The notes below the pieces were generated by a model. It ran no database searches and was not told the origin of the DNA. It saw only the letters and a list, made by a program, of their open reading frames with translations. Positions 23,941 to 33,680 of a stretch of 64,000 bases of DNA are shown here, piece after piece (the stretch's first letter is position 1; the number at the start of each line of letters is the position of its first letter). A program made the translations under genes and the position numbers. The stretch is from G963664835 sp963664835 (GTDB taxonomy: Bacteria; Chloroflexota; UBA6077; FW602-bin22; JBCLEL01). The DNA is taken from assembly GCA_963664835.2 (NCBI GenBank), contig CAXXUG010000022.1, forward strand, positions 77,634-141,633, written 5' to 3'.

Positions 23941-25367
23941 ATGAAGGAGGTAAGCGTGTTTCGTAGGCCCGTCTTTTGGGCTGGGTTCACCGTTGTGGCG
24001 TTGGCCTGCGCTATCTTCGCGACCTTAAGCGTCCCGCGCGCCTTCTCGATTGTCGATCTTGATCTTCAGATGGACCGGGAGACCGCCCTGTCTGAGTCCC
24101 GGCGGTTGGCTGAGCAATTCGGATGGGGACCCATCCGGCTATCGACAGGCGGCAAGTTTCCGCGTCGACGATCGTGTGCGGAGCTTTGTTGAATTGGAGG
24201 CCGGCGGTGCCGAGGCGTTCGCCGGCCTGATGCGCGACGGTCCCTATTTCCCTATCAATGGGTTGTGCGCCACTTCCGTGGCGGCGAAGTTCGCGAGGTA
24301 GAGTTCAGGTTCCGGCCGGACGGGACTCCTTACGGTTTTCGTGAACGGCTGTCCGAAGACGCACCCGGAGCTGCCTTGAACGCGGAGGCAGCCCGAGCAA
24401 TCGCCGAGAGGAGCGTCGGCGCCCCTTGGAACGTATCGCTCGACCGCTACGACCTGGTGGAGTCTTCTCAGCGGGAGCGACCGGGCGGACGAATCGATCA
24501 CACGTTTGTCTACGAACGCGGCGACGTACGGCCCGGTGAAGGCCAGTTCCGCTTGCGCATTGTCGTGAGCGGTGACCGCATAACCGAACTCGCGCACATT
24601 CTGAAGGTGCCGGAGGCATTCGACCGCCGGTACGAACAAATGCGCTCGGCAAACAACGGTATCGCCGTCGGGGGCGCCTTCGCGATGATTCTGCTATACG
24701 GCGTTGCCGGTATCGGAGTCGGACTGTTTGTCCTGCTGCGGCAGCGGCGAGTCTTGTGGCGCAGCCCACTTGCCTGGGGAGTCGGCGTGGCCATGATTCA
24801 GTTGCTAGCTGGTTTGAATCAGTGGCCACTGATTTGGATGGGTTACGATACCGCCACCGCTGAGAGCAGCTTTACCGTGAGCCAGGTGACTGCGCTCGTT
24901 GCCAGGTTCTTCGCATTCGCCGCCGTCTTCACGCTGACATTCATGGCGGCCGAGAGCCTGTCGCGGCGCGCATTTCCTCATCACGTGCAGTTTTGGCATT
25001 GTTGGTCGCGCGACGGTGCCCGGTCTTGGCAGGTCTTAGGGCAAACGGCCGCGGGCTATCTCATGGTGGGTGTGGATCTAGCATTCGTCGTCGCCTTCTA
25101 CTGGATTGCAAAGGAGCAATTGGGCTGGTGGTCGCCGTCAGACGCTCTGCTTAATCCGGACTCGCTGGCAACCGTGCTTCCGTGGCTCGGACCGCTGGCG
25201 ATTTCACTGCAAGCCGGCTTCTGGGAGGAGTGTCTTTTCCGCGCCATTCCGCTGGCCTGCGCCGCCCTATTGGGGGACCGATTCGGCAACCGCCGCGCGT
25301 GGATCGGCGGCGCTTTCATCTTGCAGATCCTAATCTTCGGAGCGGCCCACGCGGCCTATCCCACGCA
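23941..25367 (+). pseudogene. CPBP-family membrane protease gene, frameshifted and cut by an IS
   Basis: It starts at ATG 23941. The N-terminal helix and RETALSESRRLAEQFGW are in one frame; the next part (GYRQAASFRVDDRVRSFVEL) is in another frame from about 24128; the original frame resumes near 24252 (QWVVRHFRGGEVREVEFRF) and runs to the IS. The shifts are +1 at a G run (24125-24128) and -1 at a C run (24250-24252). Motif 1 of the Abi/CPBP glutamic protease (GFWEECLFRAIPLA) and the HAAYPTH of a later motif are present. The 3' end is missing: translation beyond the IS does not resume the family sequence. The two indels may be sequencing errors; the IS truncation is not. Confidence 0.8.
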
Positions 25368-26814
25368 CATCCGCTCCAACTAATTGGATTTCAGGATGTT
25401 CACTGCGCGTCTGTAGCATCTACGATTGGCGTATCTTGGTGTTCGGATGAGCGTCAGTTCGGGCGGTGCGGGCAGGATTGAGCCGACAGGTATGCTAGGG
25501 GTCTTGATGCGCGTTCTTCGTGAAGGTCGAATGAAGCCCAGTTGAAGCCCTCGCTCGACGAAAACCCTCACGGGATCTCTGCCTTCATAGGCATACTGGG
25601 GCGCGTACTCCACCAGCAGGCCAATGGACACCTCGAACGGATCCACCCCGGCCTTGTACGCTATCTCAAGCCTCATAGACTGCAGAACCTGCGAAATTAT
25701 CAAAGTTGCCCATATTTGTTGCTGAATCACGACCTGCTTGGCGGGCCACAGAAGACGTAGTTTGAGGTGTTGTTTGGCCAATGCGATGGCCATCTCAATG
25801 TCCCACCTGCGAGCATAGACCTCGGCTATCGATGCAATCGGAAACGTATGAGGTTCTCGAACGTTGGTGATGTAGCGGTGCATTGTTCTGGCCTGCCTGA
25901 AAGTCACCAGCCGTCCGCCGCGGCGGATGGCCCGGTCAGCCCGGTGGACTCCAAGCCAGACGATGCCATCGAAGACATCTCCGCGCTGATAGAAGGTATG
26001 TATCACTTTGTAAGAGGTCTTTGCTCTCAGCCTGCTCAGCCAATGGCAACCCCTGTCTGTCAGCCAGTCGAACCAGGCGAAGCCGAAGTATCCCAGGTCT
26101 GCCACAATCAGTGTTCCCGCTGGCAACTCGGCCGCCATCTCTCGCGCCAATACCTTCTCGTTCTGATGTGGGTTCGGCTGAAACCTGACCCTAAGCCACT
26201 GCTGATGTCTCAGGTCGAACACGCCGGCCAGCTTGCCAGGAAGCAGCCGACTGTCGCCTTCAGGCACTCCTCTCAGAGTGGGCAGCGTTCTGGAGATGGC
26301 CTCCAGCGTGCTCTCGTCTATGCACACCACCCCATCGGCGAAGGATGCCAACTTATTTGAGACCATATCCCTAAATCTCTCTGCCAACATCCTGTTGATC
26401 TGTTCGAAGAGCCTCTCCAGAGGCTCGGTCCCCGCGCTATGAAGCCGCTTGTAAACTGCTTGGTCTGTTACCTCAAATCGTGGGAAGAACCACAGTCCCC
26501 GTTCCGAGATGAGTCGCCACAACGCCAGTTGGCTGCCAAAGCCTCTCAGTACGCACACCAGTAGTCCCGCCCACAGAACCATGGCCGGCAAGATACGTGG
26601 CCTGCCAGAACCCTTGACCCTGCGGTCCGGCTCCATATCCTCCAAACACTGTTGAAGAAAACCCTCTATGTTCCCTAGTGTCGCCGAATCGTCGCTGAGT
26701 TTCTTGGGCATTTCCCGCAGTTCCTCCCGCAGAGCAGTCTTGTCCATTGCTACTGTGCAGGAGGTACTTTGCCAATGGAAGGAAGGGTTTTATAACAATT
26801 AGTTGGAGCAGATG
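25368..26814 (-). mobile_element. IS4-type insertion sequence
   Basis: 1447 bp. Terminal inverted repeats are 25368-25386 and 26796-26814 (18 of 19 match; CAATTAGTTGGAGC shared). It is flanked on both sides by CGCA (25364-25367 and 26815-26818), a probable 4-bp target duplication. It carries one transposase gene and lies in the CPBP gene. A relic of the same element is at 50205-50293. Confidence 0.88.
25380..26747 (-). CDS. IS4-family DDE transposase
   Basis: 455 residues. N-terminal region RVKGSGRPRILPAMVLWAG, then a DDE domain: VVCIDESTLEA (first Asp), GTLIVADLGYFGFAWFDW (second Asp) and the YARRWDIEMAIALAKQHLKL stretch with the catalytic Glu (IS4 YREK-like region). It ends LKSN* within the terminal repeat. 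It looks intact, so the element may be active. Confidence 0.9.
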   Translation of the reverse strand: MDKTALREELREMPKKLSDDSATLGNIEGFLQQCLEDMEPDRRVKGSGRPRILPAMVLWAGLLVCVLRGFGSQLALWRLISERGLWFFPRFEVTDQAVYKRLHSAGTEPLERLFEQINRMLAERFRDMVSNKLASFADGVVCIDESTLEAISRTLPTLRGVPEGDSRLLPGKLAGVFDLRHQQWLRVRFQPNPHQNEKVLAREMAAELPAGTLIVADLGYFGFAWFDWLTDRGCHWLSRLRAKTSYKVIHTFYQRGDVFDGIVWLGVHRADRAIRRGGRLVTFRQARTMHRYITNVREPHTFPIASIAEVYARRWDIEMAIALAKQHLKLRLLWPAKQVVIQQQIWATLIISQVLQSMRLEIAYKAGVDPFEVSIGLLVEYAPQYAYEGRDPVRVFVERGLQLGFIRPSRRTRIKTPSIPVGSILPAPPELTLIRTPRYANRRCYRRAVNILKSN

Positions 26815-26903
26815 CGCACGCGTCGTCCTGGGGTCGGGGTATGGCATTCGACAATCTCCCCCAACACCCCCTCCGGCTACCGGGCCGACACCACGATGCT
26901 CTC

Positions 26904-27179
26904 CTATCTCCTCTCGACTAGCCGGCCGGCCAAGTACTTGTGGATGACGCTGGACAGCAGTGTTTGATAGGGAATCCCTTCCTCTCGGGCCCGTGAGTGA
27001 GCGAGATTGAAGTCGCGCTCGGTCACCCGTAAATTCACGCGTTTGGTTTTGTTGAATGTATTGCGAGCAGCCCGGCGGGCGAGTTCGGCTTCGTGATCGG
27101 CGTCGGGAGCAGTGCGCAACTCACCCCGCTCGAATCGATCGAGAATGTCGCGCTCTTCCGCGCTCATTCCGGTGTTCAC
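26904..27179 (-). CDS. BrnA-like antitoxin
   Basis: 91 residues from a GTG that shares one base with the stop of the upstream toxin gene. An N-terminal variable part is followed by a ribbon-helix-helix-like end: TKRVNLRVTERDFNLAHSRA with EEGIPYQTLLSSVIHKYLAG, the CopG/BrnA pattern that represses its own operon and neutralises the toxin. The usual BrnT-then-BrnA order is kept. Confidence 0.8.
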   Translation of the reverse strand: MNTGMSAEERDILDRFERGELRTAPDADHEAELARRAARNTFNKTKRVNLRVTERDFNLAHSRAREEGIPYQTLLSSVIHKYLAGRLVERR

Positions 27180-27460
27180 TATAGCCTCCTCCGATATTTT
27201 CTCGTCGCCTTCCGGCTTGGAATTATCGTCTTCAAAAAACGAGTGCCGTCAGCCTGAGTCAGGAAAGGCGCCAGGTAAATGTACTCGTCGATTTCCACCA
27301 CGTAGATCAACTGCCCGGGGTAGCGGTCTTGGTTCGGGTGCTCCAGCACGTCAACCAGCCCATCTTGCTCAATCGCGGAGACAACGGTCTCGAATGAGAT
27401 ACCTCGTTGCTCAGTGAGTAACAGGTTCTTCTCTGTGCCCCACTCGAAGCTGATGCTCAT
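27179..27460 (-). CDS. BrnT-family ribonuclease toxin
   Basis: 93 residues. It begins ISFEWGTEKNLLLTEQRGIS, the BrnT 'F-W-KN-N-KHGISF' pattern, and ends TRFLKTIIPSRKATRKYRRR with the basic residues typical of the RelE-like fold. The toxin would inhibit translation by RNA cleavage. The gene overlaps the antitoxin start, indicating coupling. Confidence 0.82.
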   Translation of the reverse strand: MSISFEWGTEKNLLLTEQRGISFETVVSAIEQDGLVDVLEHPNQDRYPGQLIYVVEIDEYIYLAPFLTQADGTRFLKTIIPSRKATRKYRRRL

Positions 27461-27627
27461 GCGCCAATTATTGTACTATGTGTGCACTTCGGCAACAGTT
27501 TCTGAATTCATGTGAGCGCATGGCTGAGGCACAAAAAAGCGCCGACCCACCTCTCTTTGACAGGCAACTTCCATTTACGCTATGCGCCGGGCACCTCGCG
27601 ATTCACACGATGAGGGGGCCGGCTCGT

Positions 27628-27903
27628 CTAAGCGCCGGCCATTCCGCTACCGCGTGATTCGGTGATTACCCATAGGTGTTCGCTCCATTCCGGCTCGGTC
27701 TCGGGGCCTTCCAGATCGTCGCATGCTCGGAAGAACTCTCGCACATCCTCCGGTGACTCAAAGCGTTGAATTCGTTGCCGGTCTTCGAGCATTGCATGCG
27801 CGACAGCCCGCAACCACGCGCTAAGAGTCTTTCCCTCTCTCCGAGCTTGATCGACGAACCGGTCGCGGTCCGCGTCAGGAATAATTAGCTGAACTCTCGC
27901 CAT
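27628..27903 (-). CDS. Orphan CopG-like antitoxin
   Basis: 91 residues from ATG 27903. MARVQLIIPDADRDRFVDQA with GKTLSAWLRAVAHAMLEDRQ is a ribbon-helix-helix DNA-binding region. An acidic tail (ACDDLEGPETEPEWSEHLWV) would bind a toxin. Such genes are normally followed by a PIN-domain toxin, but nothing toxin-like follows on this strand before the BrnT gene region, so it appears to be left over. Confidence 0.7.
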   Translation of the reverse strand: MARVQLIIPDADRDRFVDQARREGKTLSAWLRAVAHAMLEDRQRIQRFESPEDVREFFRACDDLEGPETEPEWSEHLWVITESRGSGMAGA

Positions 27904-28240
27904 CTCGACACCGATCTCGTATACAAGTATGAGCATACACAGTACACACTTACGGTCTAATCTACAACGAAGGGCCATGCGGAAATTCGTGCCGCCGGCC
28001 GGCGAGCGGATCACTGTGCCGCGCCTCTTGACGTCTCCACGGGGTTGTCCGAACGGAGTATCATGAGTGCAGTGGAAGATTCTCCCGTTTGGCGACTGGC
28101 CAATTCGGTTGGGATCTTGTTTGAGTGGTTGAGTACCCGTCCGGCAAATGTCCAGCTAGCTCTTCATAATCAACCGGCCGGCGGTGCTTGGACTTGTAAT
28201 ATGACCGACCCCGTTCTCATAGTGGCGCGAAAGAACCAAG

Positions 28241-30739
28241 ATGGCTAGACGCCCCATCCGGCGTAACGGCCGCCGCCACGGCGCAACCCAAATGCGCCTG
28301 AGCCGGCGAACCGGTTCGCGCCCACAGAACCGCTGGTTAATCGGTGCCCTGATTGGCCTCGCCGGCTTCGCGTTCTTGGGCGGCGTAATGCTGCTGTTTG
28401 TTCTGCTCAGCGTCGGCGCCGTCGTTGGATTCGGCTCCCTGGCGGCCGGCGGCGCGTTTGCCTCGATGATTGGCGATCTCCCGGATGTCGAGGGTGCCGT
28501 CGAACGGCCGGCCTTCAAGACCGCCACGATTTACGATCGCGATGGCCGGCTTCTCCACGAGATCATCGATCCCCACGGTGGACGCAGGACCATTGTCAGA
28601 CTGGAGGAGATGCCACAGCATCTCATAGATGCGGTGACCGCCACCGAGGATCCCAGGTACTTCACCAATCCCGGCTTCGACCTGAGGTCGATAGCCCGCG
28701 CTCTATTGCAGAACCTCCAGGGAAGAGAGATCGTATCCGGCGCCAGCACGATCACCCAGCAGTTCGTGAGGGCCACGCTGTTGCCTCCCGAGGAGCGATA
28801 CGAGCAGAGCTACCGCCGGAAATTACGCGAGGCGGTCTTGGCCTACCGCCTTTCCCAGACCTTCTCCAAGGAGGAGATTCTCGAGCGGTATCTGAACGAG
28901 ATCTACTTTGGTAACTTGGCCTATGGCGTCGAAGCCGCCTCGCGCACCTATTTCAACAAGTCCGCGAGCGAACTCAACCTCTCCGAATCGGCGTTACTCG
29001 CCGGACTGATCCAGTCGCCGGTCACCTACAACCCCTTCACCAACCCCAGGGAGGCCAAGGCACGTCAGTTCCAGGTGTTGAATCTAATGGTGAAACATGG
29101 CTTCCTCGATCTTGAAGCCGCGTTGAAGGCGCAACAGGATCCCATCAGGCTCGAATCGCCGGAACAGGAGATGAGAGCGCCCCACTTCGTCGTATATATT
29201 CGCGACCTGATCGAGCGGGATTACGGCACGGATCTCCTCTATTATGGGGGAATAGAGATTCATACCACTATCGACCTGGAAGTGCTCGAGGTCGCCCAGA
29301 AGATAGCCCGTGAGCACCTGTCAACCCTTCGCGAGTTCGACGCGAACAACGCGGCCCTGGTCGCAATCGATCCCAAGACCGCCGAGGTACTCGTCATGAT
29401 GGGTAGTTTGAACTACTGGGATCCTGAGATTGACGGGCAGGTCAACATGGCGCTGGCGGAACGCCAGCCCGGCTCGACTTTGAAGCCATTCACCTATCTT
29501 ACTGCGTTCGAGAAGAGAATTGCATCGCCGGCGACGATAATAGAAGACGAGGAGACCGAGTTCGATGGCGGAGCCGGCCAGCCTCCTTACGTTCCCAAGA
29601 ATCACGACAAGCTGTTCAAGGGGCCCGTTTCGATCCGCACGGCGCTCGGCAACTCGCGCAACGTGCCGGCCGTAAAGATGTTGGACGACATCGGAATCTC
29701 GGCGCTGTTGGACACTGTGCATCGCTTCGGCATCACCAGCCTGAATGAGCCCAGTCGATACGGGTTGTCACTTACTCTAGGTGGCGGTGAGGTTAGCTTG
29801 TTGGACCTGGTTTACGCTTACTCCGTCCTGGCGAATGGCGGCGAGCAGATTGGTGCGCAGGTTAGGGAGACCGACCTGCTGCCGGGCCACCGTGTACTCG
29901 AACCCATAGTCATAACCAAGATCGTAGACTCGAACGGCGAACTAATCTTTGAACAGGGACCAACCAGCAGAGAGCGTCTTGCCTCCGAGCAGGCTACCTG
30001 GCTGATCACCGATATTCTCTCCGATGATCAGGCGCGGCAGGATACCTATGGCCCCAATAGTTTCCTGAAGCTCTCCCGGCCGGCGGCATCGAAGACAGGA
30101 ACCACCGAACACTTTGAGGACAGCTGGACAATCGGGTACACGCCGAACGTCGTCGTCGGAGTTTGGGTGGGAAACGCCGATTACACGCCTATGGATCGAA
30201 TCTTTGGCTCTAGAGGAGCCGGCGGTATCTGGCACAACTTCATGGAAGAGCTCTTGGCCGACCTCCCTAGAGAGTGGTATGACCGTCCCGATGGTCTCGT
30301 TAGGGCTAGTGTTGACGCTGAGACAGGATTGCGACCCGCGCCGGACAAGCCGGTTATAGAGGACTGGTTTATCGAGGGCACCTTGCCCAGAAGATGGGCC
30401 GCGCCGGCCGTGACACCTACGCCCTTGATTCAACCCCAGCCGACTGCCATCTCCACAGTCGAACCTACGCCCAACGCTTCACAACTCACAGATGCCAGGA
30501 ACGCGTCTCATGCCATCGCAGTCCCTGATCTGATAGGTCTCGAAGAAAAGGAGGCCCGAAGGATTATCGCTGATAGCGGGTTCAACAACACCTATCCCAA
30601 TTACCAGACAGCGTCTGACGTTCCCGACCGGGCATTCTTCAACTCAATTCGTCCCGGGCACGTCATCAGCCAGATGCCGGCGCCTGGCGCCGAAGCAGGC
30701 CCCGGTTCTACAATCTTTCTCGCGATCCGTAAGAGGTAG
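28241..30739 (+). CDS. Class A penicillin-binding protein (PBP1A-type) with PASTA domain
   Basis: 832 residues: bifunctional peptidoglycan glycosyltransferase and DD-transpeptidase anchored in the cytoplasmic membrane. A basic cytoplasmic N-terminus is followed by one membrane helix (about 32-60). The GT51 domain has the catalytic E136 (ATEDPRYF) and GASTITQQFVR. The transpeptidase domain has S412-T-L-K, S472-R-N and K618-T-G. A Pro/Thr-rich linker leads to one PASTA repeat (about 760-832). The upstream Shine-Dalgarno is weak. A PASTA end is common in monoderm lineages. Confidence 0.95.
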   Translation: MARRPIRRNGRRHGATQMRLSRRTGSRPQNRWLIGALIGLAGFAFLGGVMLLFVLLSVGAVVGFGSLAAGGAFASMIGDLPDVEGAVERPAFKTATIYDRDGRLLHEIIDPHGGRRTIVRLEEMPQHLIDAVTATEDPRYFTNPGFDLRSIARALLQNLQGREIVSGASTITQQFVRATLLPPEERYEQSYRRKLREAVLAYRLSQTFSKEEILERYLNEIYFGNLAYGVEAASRTYFNKSASELNLSESALLAGLIQSPVTYNPFTNPREAKARQFQVLNLMVKHGFLDLEAALKAQQDPIRLESPEQEMRAPHFVVYIRDLIERDYGTDLLYYGGIEIHTTIDLEVLEVAQKIAREHLSTLREFDANNAALVAIDPKTAEVLVMMGSLNYWDPEIDGQVNMALAERQPGSTLKPFTYLTAFEKRIASPATIIEDEETEFDGGAGQPPYVPKNHDKLFKGPVSIRTALGNSRNVPAVKMLDDIGISALLDTVHRFGITSLNEPSRYGLSLTLGGGEVSLLDLVYAYSVLANGGEQIGAQVRETDLLPGHRVLEPIVITKIVDSNGELIFEQGPTSRERLASEQATWLITDILSDDQARQDTYGPNSFLKLSRPAASKTGTTEHFEDSWTIGYTPNVVVGVWVGNADYTPMDRIFGSRGAGGIWHNFMEELLADLPREWYDRPDGLVRASVDAETGLRPAPDKPVIEDWFIEGTLPRRWAAPAVTPTPLIQPQPTAISTVEPTPNASQLTDARNASHAIAVPDLIGLEEKEARRIIADSGFNNTYPNYQTASDVPDRAFFNSIRPGHVISQMPAPGAEAGPGSTIFLAIRKR

Positions 30740-30929
30740 GTTCGACCCCGGCTTTGCGTCAGGATGATGCTGAGTCGCGCCGGTGAATAACCTGCCTGCC
30801 GACGGCCATCCCAAACGGCCTACGCTAGCCCGACGCATTCGATGGGATAGGCCGACTGCACCTGCAACTGGTCCCCGAGAGCACGCATTGAGCGTAGCAC
30901 CTTAGTGTTTCCCGAAGTCAACGCGCCGA

Positions 30930-31163
30930 TTACCGGCTGGGACCGGCACCCTCGGGTAGGAGCATCAAGCCTGCGAATACGATCCAACCGGTGATGAAGG
31001 GCGGTAGGATCCCGCCTATAAATGCGCCAAATGTCCAGATCGTGCGGTCGCGACCCCGCCTCTCCGCGAATCTGTAGGTGAGCATAGTCGGCCAGACGAC
31101 AACAACCAAGATCACTGTCAGAGTGAACGGAAGAGCTGCGGAGTCAAAGATTTCCAAACCCAT
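30930..31163 (-). CDS. Small membrane protein, unknown
   Basis: 77 residues with two clear membrane helices (LPFTLTVILVVVVWPTML and GAFIGGILPPFITGWIVFAG) joined by a basic loop RFAERRGRDR. GGGGG lies 9 nt before the ATG. No family is recognised. Confidence 0.55.
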   Translation of the reverse strand: MGLEIFDSAALPFTLTVILVVVVWPTMLTYRFAERRGRDRTIWTFGAFIGGILPPFITGWIVFAGLMLLPEGAGPSR

Positions 31164-31458
31164 TTCTCTGATTCCCCCGTTAGTCCATCAATCCAATGCA
31201 TCCGCGACCGCGTCGAGATTCGACGGCCAGATCGCGGACAGGTGTACGCTGGGCTCATCCCTGCCCCTTAATTATAACTGCAGGCCTCTTCGATGCCCCG
31301 TGTTTAGTCGGGAAAACCGAGATTAGCTCATTGAGTGGATGGCAGAGGCAGAGCAAGGAGACGATCTTACATGACTTAGGTACAATAGGGGGCAGCAGAT
31401 TTTAACGCTGCTCTAATACTGATCTGTCTCGATCGAGTCGAACTCAGGAGGCGTCGTT

Positions 31459-32664
31459 ATGAAACGTTTCGGCTTCGTCATCGCACTAGTCGCCGCCCTC
31501 GTCGTGAGTGCCGCTCATGCCGCCAATGGAAACGAGGAAATTGAATTGACCGCGGAGCAGCCCAACGGGGCAGGCTCCCTCATTGGGTCGAGCGGCGGCT
31601 CATTTAACTACTACTGGTTCAACTACGTTGGTGGTGACAAGGAAGTGGTGGTGACCATTAACGTCAATCACAGTCACCAATCGATGGGCAATCGCGTCGG
31701 GTTCAATGTCTACGATGATTCGGCGGCGTTGGTTGGCCGTGGTGAACCTCCACGCGCCCTTCAATCGAGCACTCACGCCCGGCTGCCTATCACGAGGATC
31801 AGCGGGGGCCGCATGCTCATACAAGTTTACAATTATGTCCAGGGTGCGGGTTTCGACTACACAATTGACGTGGCCGGCCTTTCATCCGCGCCATCTCCCC
31901 AAGTCGCGGGTGCTCCTCACGTGGAAGACGCGCCTACGCTCCAACCCCTTGATTACGCTCTGTCAGGCACGCTTGAAGGACAACCTTCAGGGGCCTTTCG
32001 CTATTACGAACTGAACTACCCAGGCAACAATATAGAGTTCAGCGCCAAACTGAGGAGCACGCCGGTATTCCGGTGGTCCGATCAAGCTGTCGGCATGTAT
32101 CTATATGCCGGCGATATGCTGGTAGCGAGCAGTAGGGAAGCTGAGCGTACCCAGACCTCGATCGCTCATATACTAAAGTACCGTGCATTTTATGGCGAAA
32201 AACTGACTCTGCAAATTTACAACTATGGCACCGATCACGATTTGAGCTACACGGTGTTCTTGAGCGGAATCGGCGGCGAGCCGACGCCAGTTTCCGGCAA
32301 TCACAGCCCCGATACGGCGTTTCAAATCACGCCTCACCTGACCATTGTCGAGGGCGCCGTTCCTGGTAGTCGCGGCGGGGCGTTCTCATTCTTCAATATT
32401 CCTCACCCGGGTGGTTGGTCGAAGGTGACGATCATCGTGCAGATAGAGCGTGAGGACAAGGCCATCGAACGCTTGACCGGCTTCAATATCTATGAAAATG
32501 GCAAATTGACGAGCCAACACTTCGTAGGTCGAGATGGCGAGGGTCGCATGCTCGCAAGAACTTTTGTGAGTCGCGGCGGGCCTGTCAATCTGGGGCTCCA
32601 ATTGTTCAACTACAACGATGGTGTTTCTCTTCAATATCGCATAGATGTTTTCGGATTGAATTAG
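31459..32664 (+). CDS. Exported protein with three internal repeats
   Basis: 401 residues. Signal peptide MKRFGFVIALVAALVVSAAH with cleavage after AHA. Three beta-type repeats of ~120 residues follow. Each starts with a low-complexity G(S/G)AF/SFNYYWFN-like segment, passes through VGFNVYDDS, VGMYLYAGD or TGFNIYENG, and closes with LQVYNYV-, LQIYNYG- or LQLFNYNDG-type motifs before YTIDVAGL-like ends. This resembles C-terminal pre-peptidase or carbohydrate-binding folds. It is probably cell-surface or secreted; the ligand is unknown. An AGGAGG site precedes the ATG. Confidence 0.7.
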   Translation: MKRFGFVIALVAALVVSAAHAANGNEEIELTAEQPNGAGSLIGSSGGSFNYYWFNYVGGDKEVVVTINVNHSHQSMGNRVGFNVYDDSAALVGRGEPPRALQSSTHARLPITRISGGRMLIQVYNYVQGAGFDYTIDVAGLSSAPSPQVAGAPHVEDAPTLQPLDYALSGTLEGQPSGAFRYYELNYPGNNIEFSAKLRSTPVFRWSDQAVGMYLYAGDMLVASSREAERTQTSIAHILKYRAFYGEKLTLQIYNYGTDHDLSYTVFLSGIGGEPTPVSGNHSPDTAFQITPHLTIVEGAVPGSRGGAFSFFNIPHPGGWSKVTIIVQIEREDKAIERLTGFNIYENGKLTSQHFVGRDGEGRMLARTFVSRGGPVNLGLQLFNYNDGVSLQYRIDVFGLN

Positions 32665-32791
32665 ATGGAACACACAATCCCGACCGAGTTGAGCAGTTTG
32701 TTGACGCAATTCGGGTCCCTCGCCGGGAGAATCCGAGCTGGTGTTCGGTAGGCTCCGACCGGCCCTGTAACATTACGGAGTTATTCGGGAG

Positions 32792-33352
32792 ATGAGCGCG
32801 CCACATCGGATGACCGCTTCGCCCGCCCGCCTGTTGGATCCGCTTTTCTTGTCCACCGGCGCGGTGATATTTATCACCGATCAGGTTACGAAGTCGATCA
32901 TATTGTCCACCCTGGGTTCCACTGGACCTCGGTCGATCGAGGTCATTGGCGACTATTTGCGCCTGAGCTTCGTAACGAACAGCGGATCGGCGTTTGGTCT
33001 GGTCCAGAACAGCTCCGGCGTGATAGCCATGATCTCTCTCTTGGTAGTGCCGGCCCTTTTCTTTAGCCGGGCATTTCTCTCCGACCCAGGTTATTTCGTC
33101 AGACTGTGCTTGGGCTTATTGGTGGGTGGCGCCCTCGGAAACCTTGTCGACCGGCTTCGTTTGGGCTACGTAGTAGACTTCATCGATGTTGGAATAGGCC
33201 ATCTCCGCTGGCCCGCATTCAACGTCGCCGACAGCGCCTTCGTGGTAGGCGTCATCACGCTCATAGCGTTGACGACGGTTTTCGGGCAATCCTTAGATCG
33301 TTCCCCCACCAAGGATCTAGGACGTCAAACCCAGCAGGACCCCATCAGCTAA
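32792..33352 (+). CDS. lspA: Lipoprotein signal peptidase (signal peptidase II)
   Basis: 186 residues, four membrane helices. It cleaves prolipoprotein signal peptides before the lipidated Cys, and so serves the three binding lipoproteins of this window. Family motifs: ITDQVTKSII, FVTNSGSAFGL (N-x-G-x-A-F), GNLVDRLRLGYVVDF with catalytic D129, and FNVADSAF with D147. A short basic C-terminal tail is extra. It is a single gene. Confidence 0.95.
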   Translation: MSAPHRMTASPARLLDPLFLSTGAVIFITDQVTKSIILSTLGSTGPRSIEVIGDYLRLSFVTNSGSAFGLVQNSSGVIAMISLLVVPALFFSRAFLSDPGYFVRLCLGLLVGGALGNLVDRLRLGYVVDFIDVGIGHLRWPAFNVADSAFVVGVITLIALTTVFGQSLDRSPTKDLGRQTQQDPIS

Positions 33353-33404
33353 TCGATGCACCATCCGTAGGGCCCTCCGTGTAGATGGTCCGAGCCGCAA
33401 TCGT

Positions 33405-33515
33405 TGAGGACATTGTAGGGCTGAGGCTTGTCCCCAGCCGCAAGCAGGTCAGTAACCGAGCCTAGTTCCGAGCCCCGGCAGAGAAGACCGGCCAACCGGT
33501 GCCCGATTCTCATAC
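33405..33515 (+). repeat. Dispersed palindromic repeat (CCCCAGCC class)
   Basis: The third copy of the unit seen at 157-382 and 51925-52125 (GGCTG-GGCTTGTCCCCAGCC, then 'caggtcagtaaccgagcctagttccgag'). Confidence 0.75.
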
Positions 33516-33680
33516 CCTTGACGCGTTTGGACAAGTTGAAATGAGCCCTCGCACATGAAAAGATTTCCCCGTTAGTAACCCGAAAGCACTCTAGGGCCGC
33601 ACCGGTGTCGGTGCGGTTGTTTCGAGTGTCTCCAATTGCCATACCGCTCCAAACCATTCACAAGAAACGGGAGGTCTATC

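Noticed and set aside
25380..28014. Defence island around the IS, BrnT/A and CPBP genes
   Set aside because: Only toxin-antitoxin genes and a broken CPBP gene are present; no restriction, CRISPR or other defence genes.
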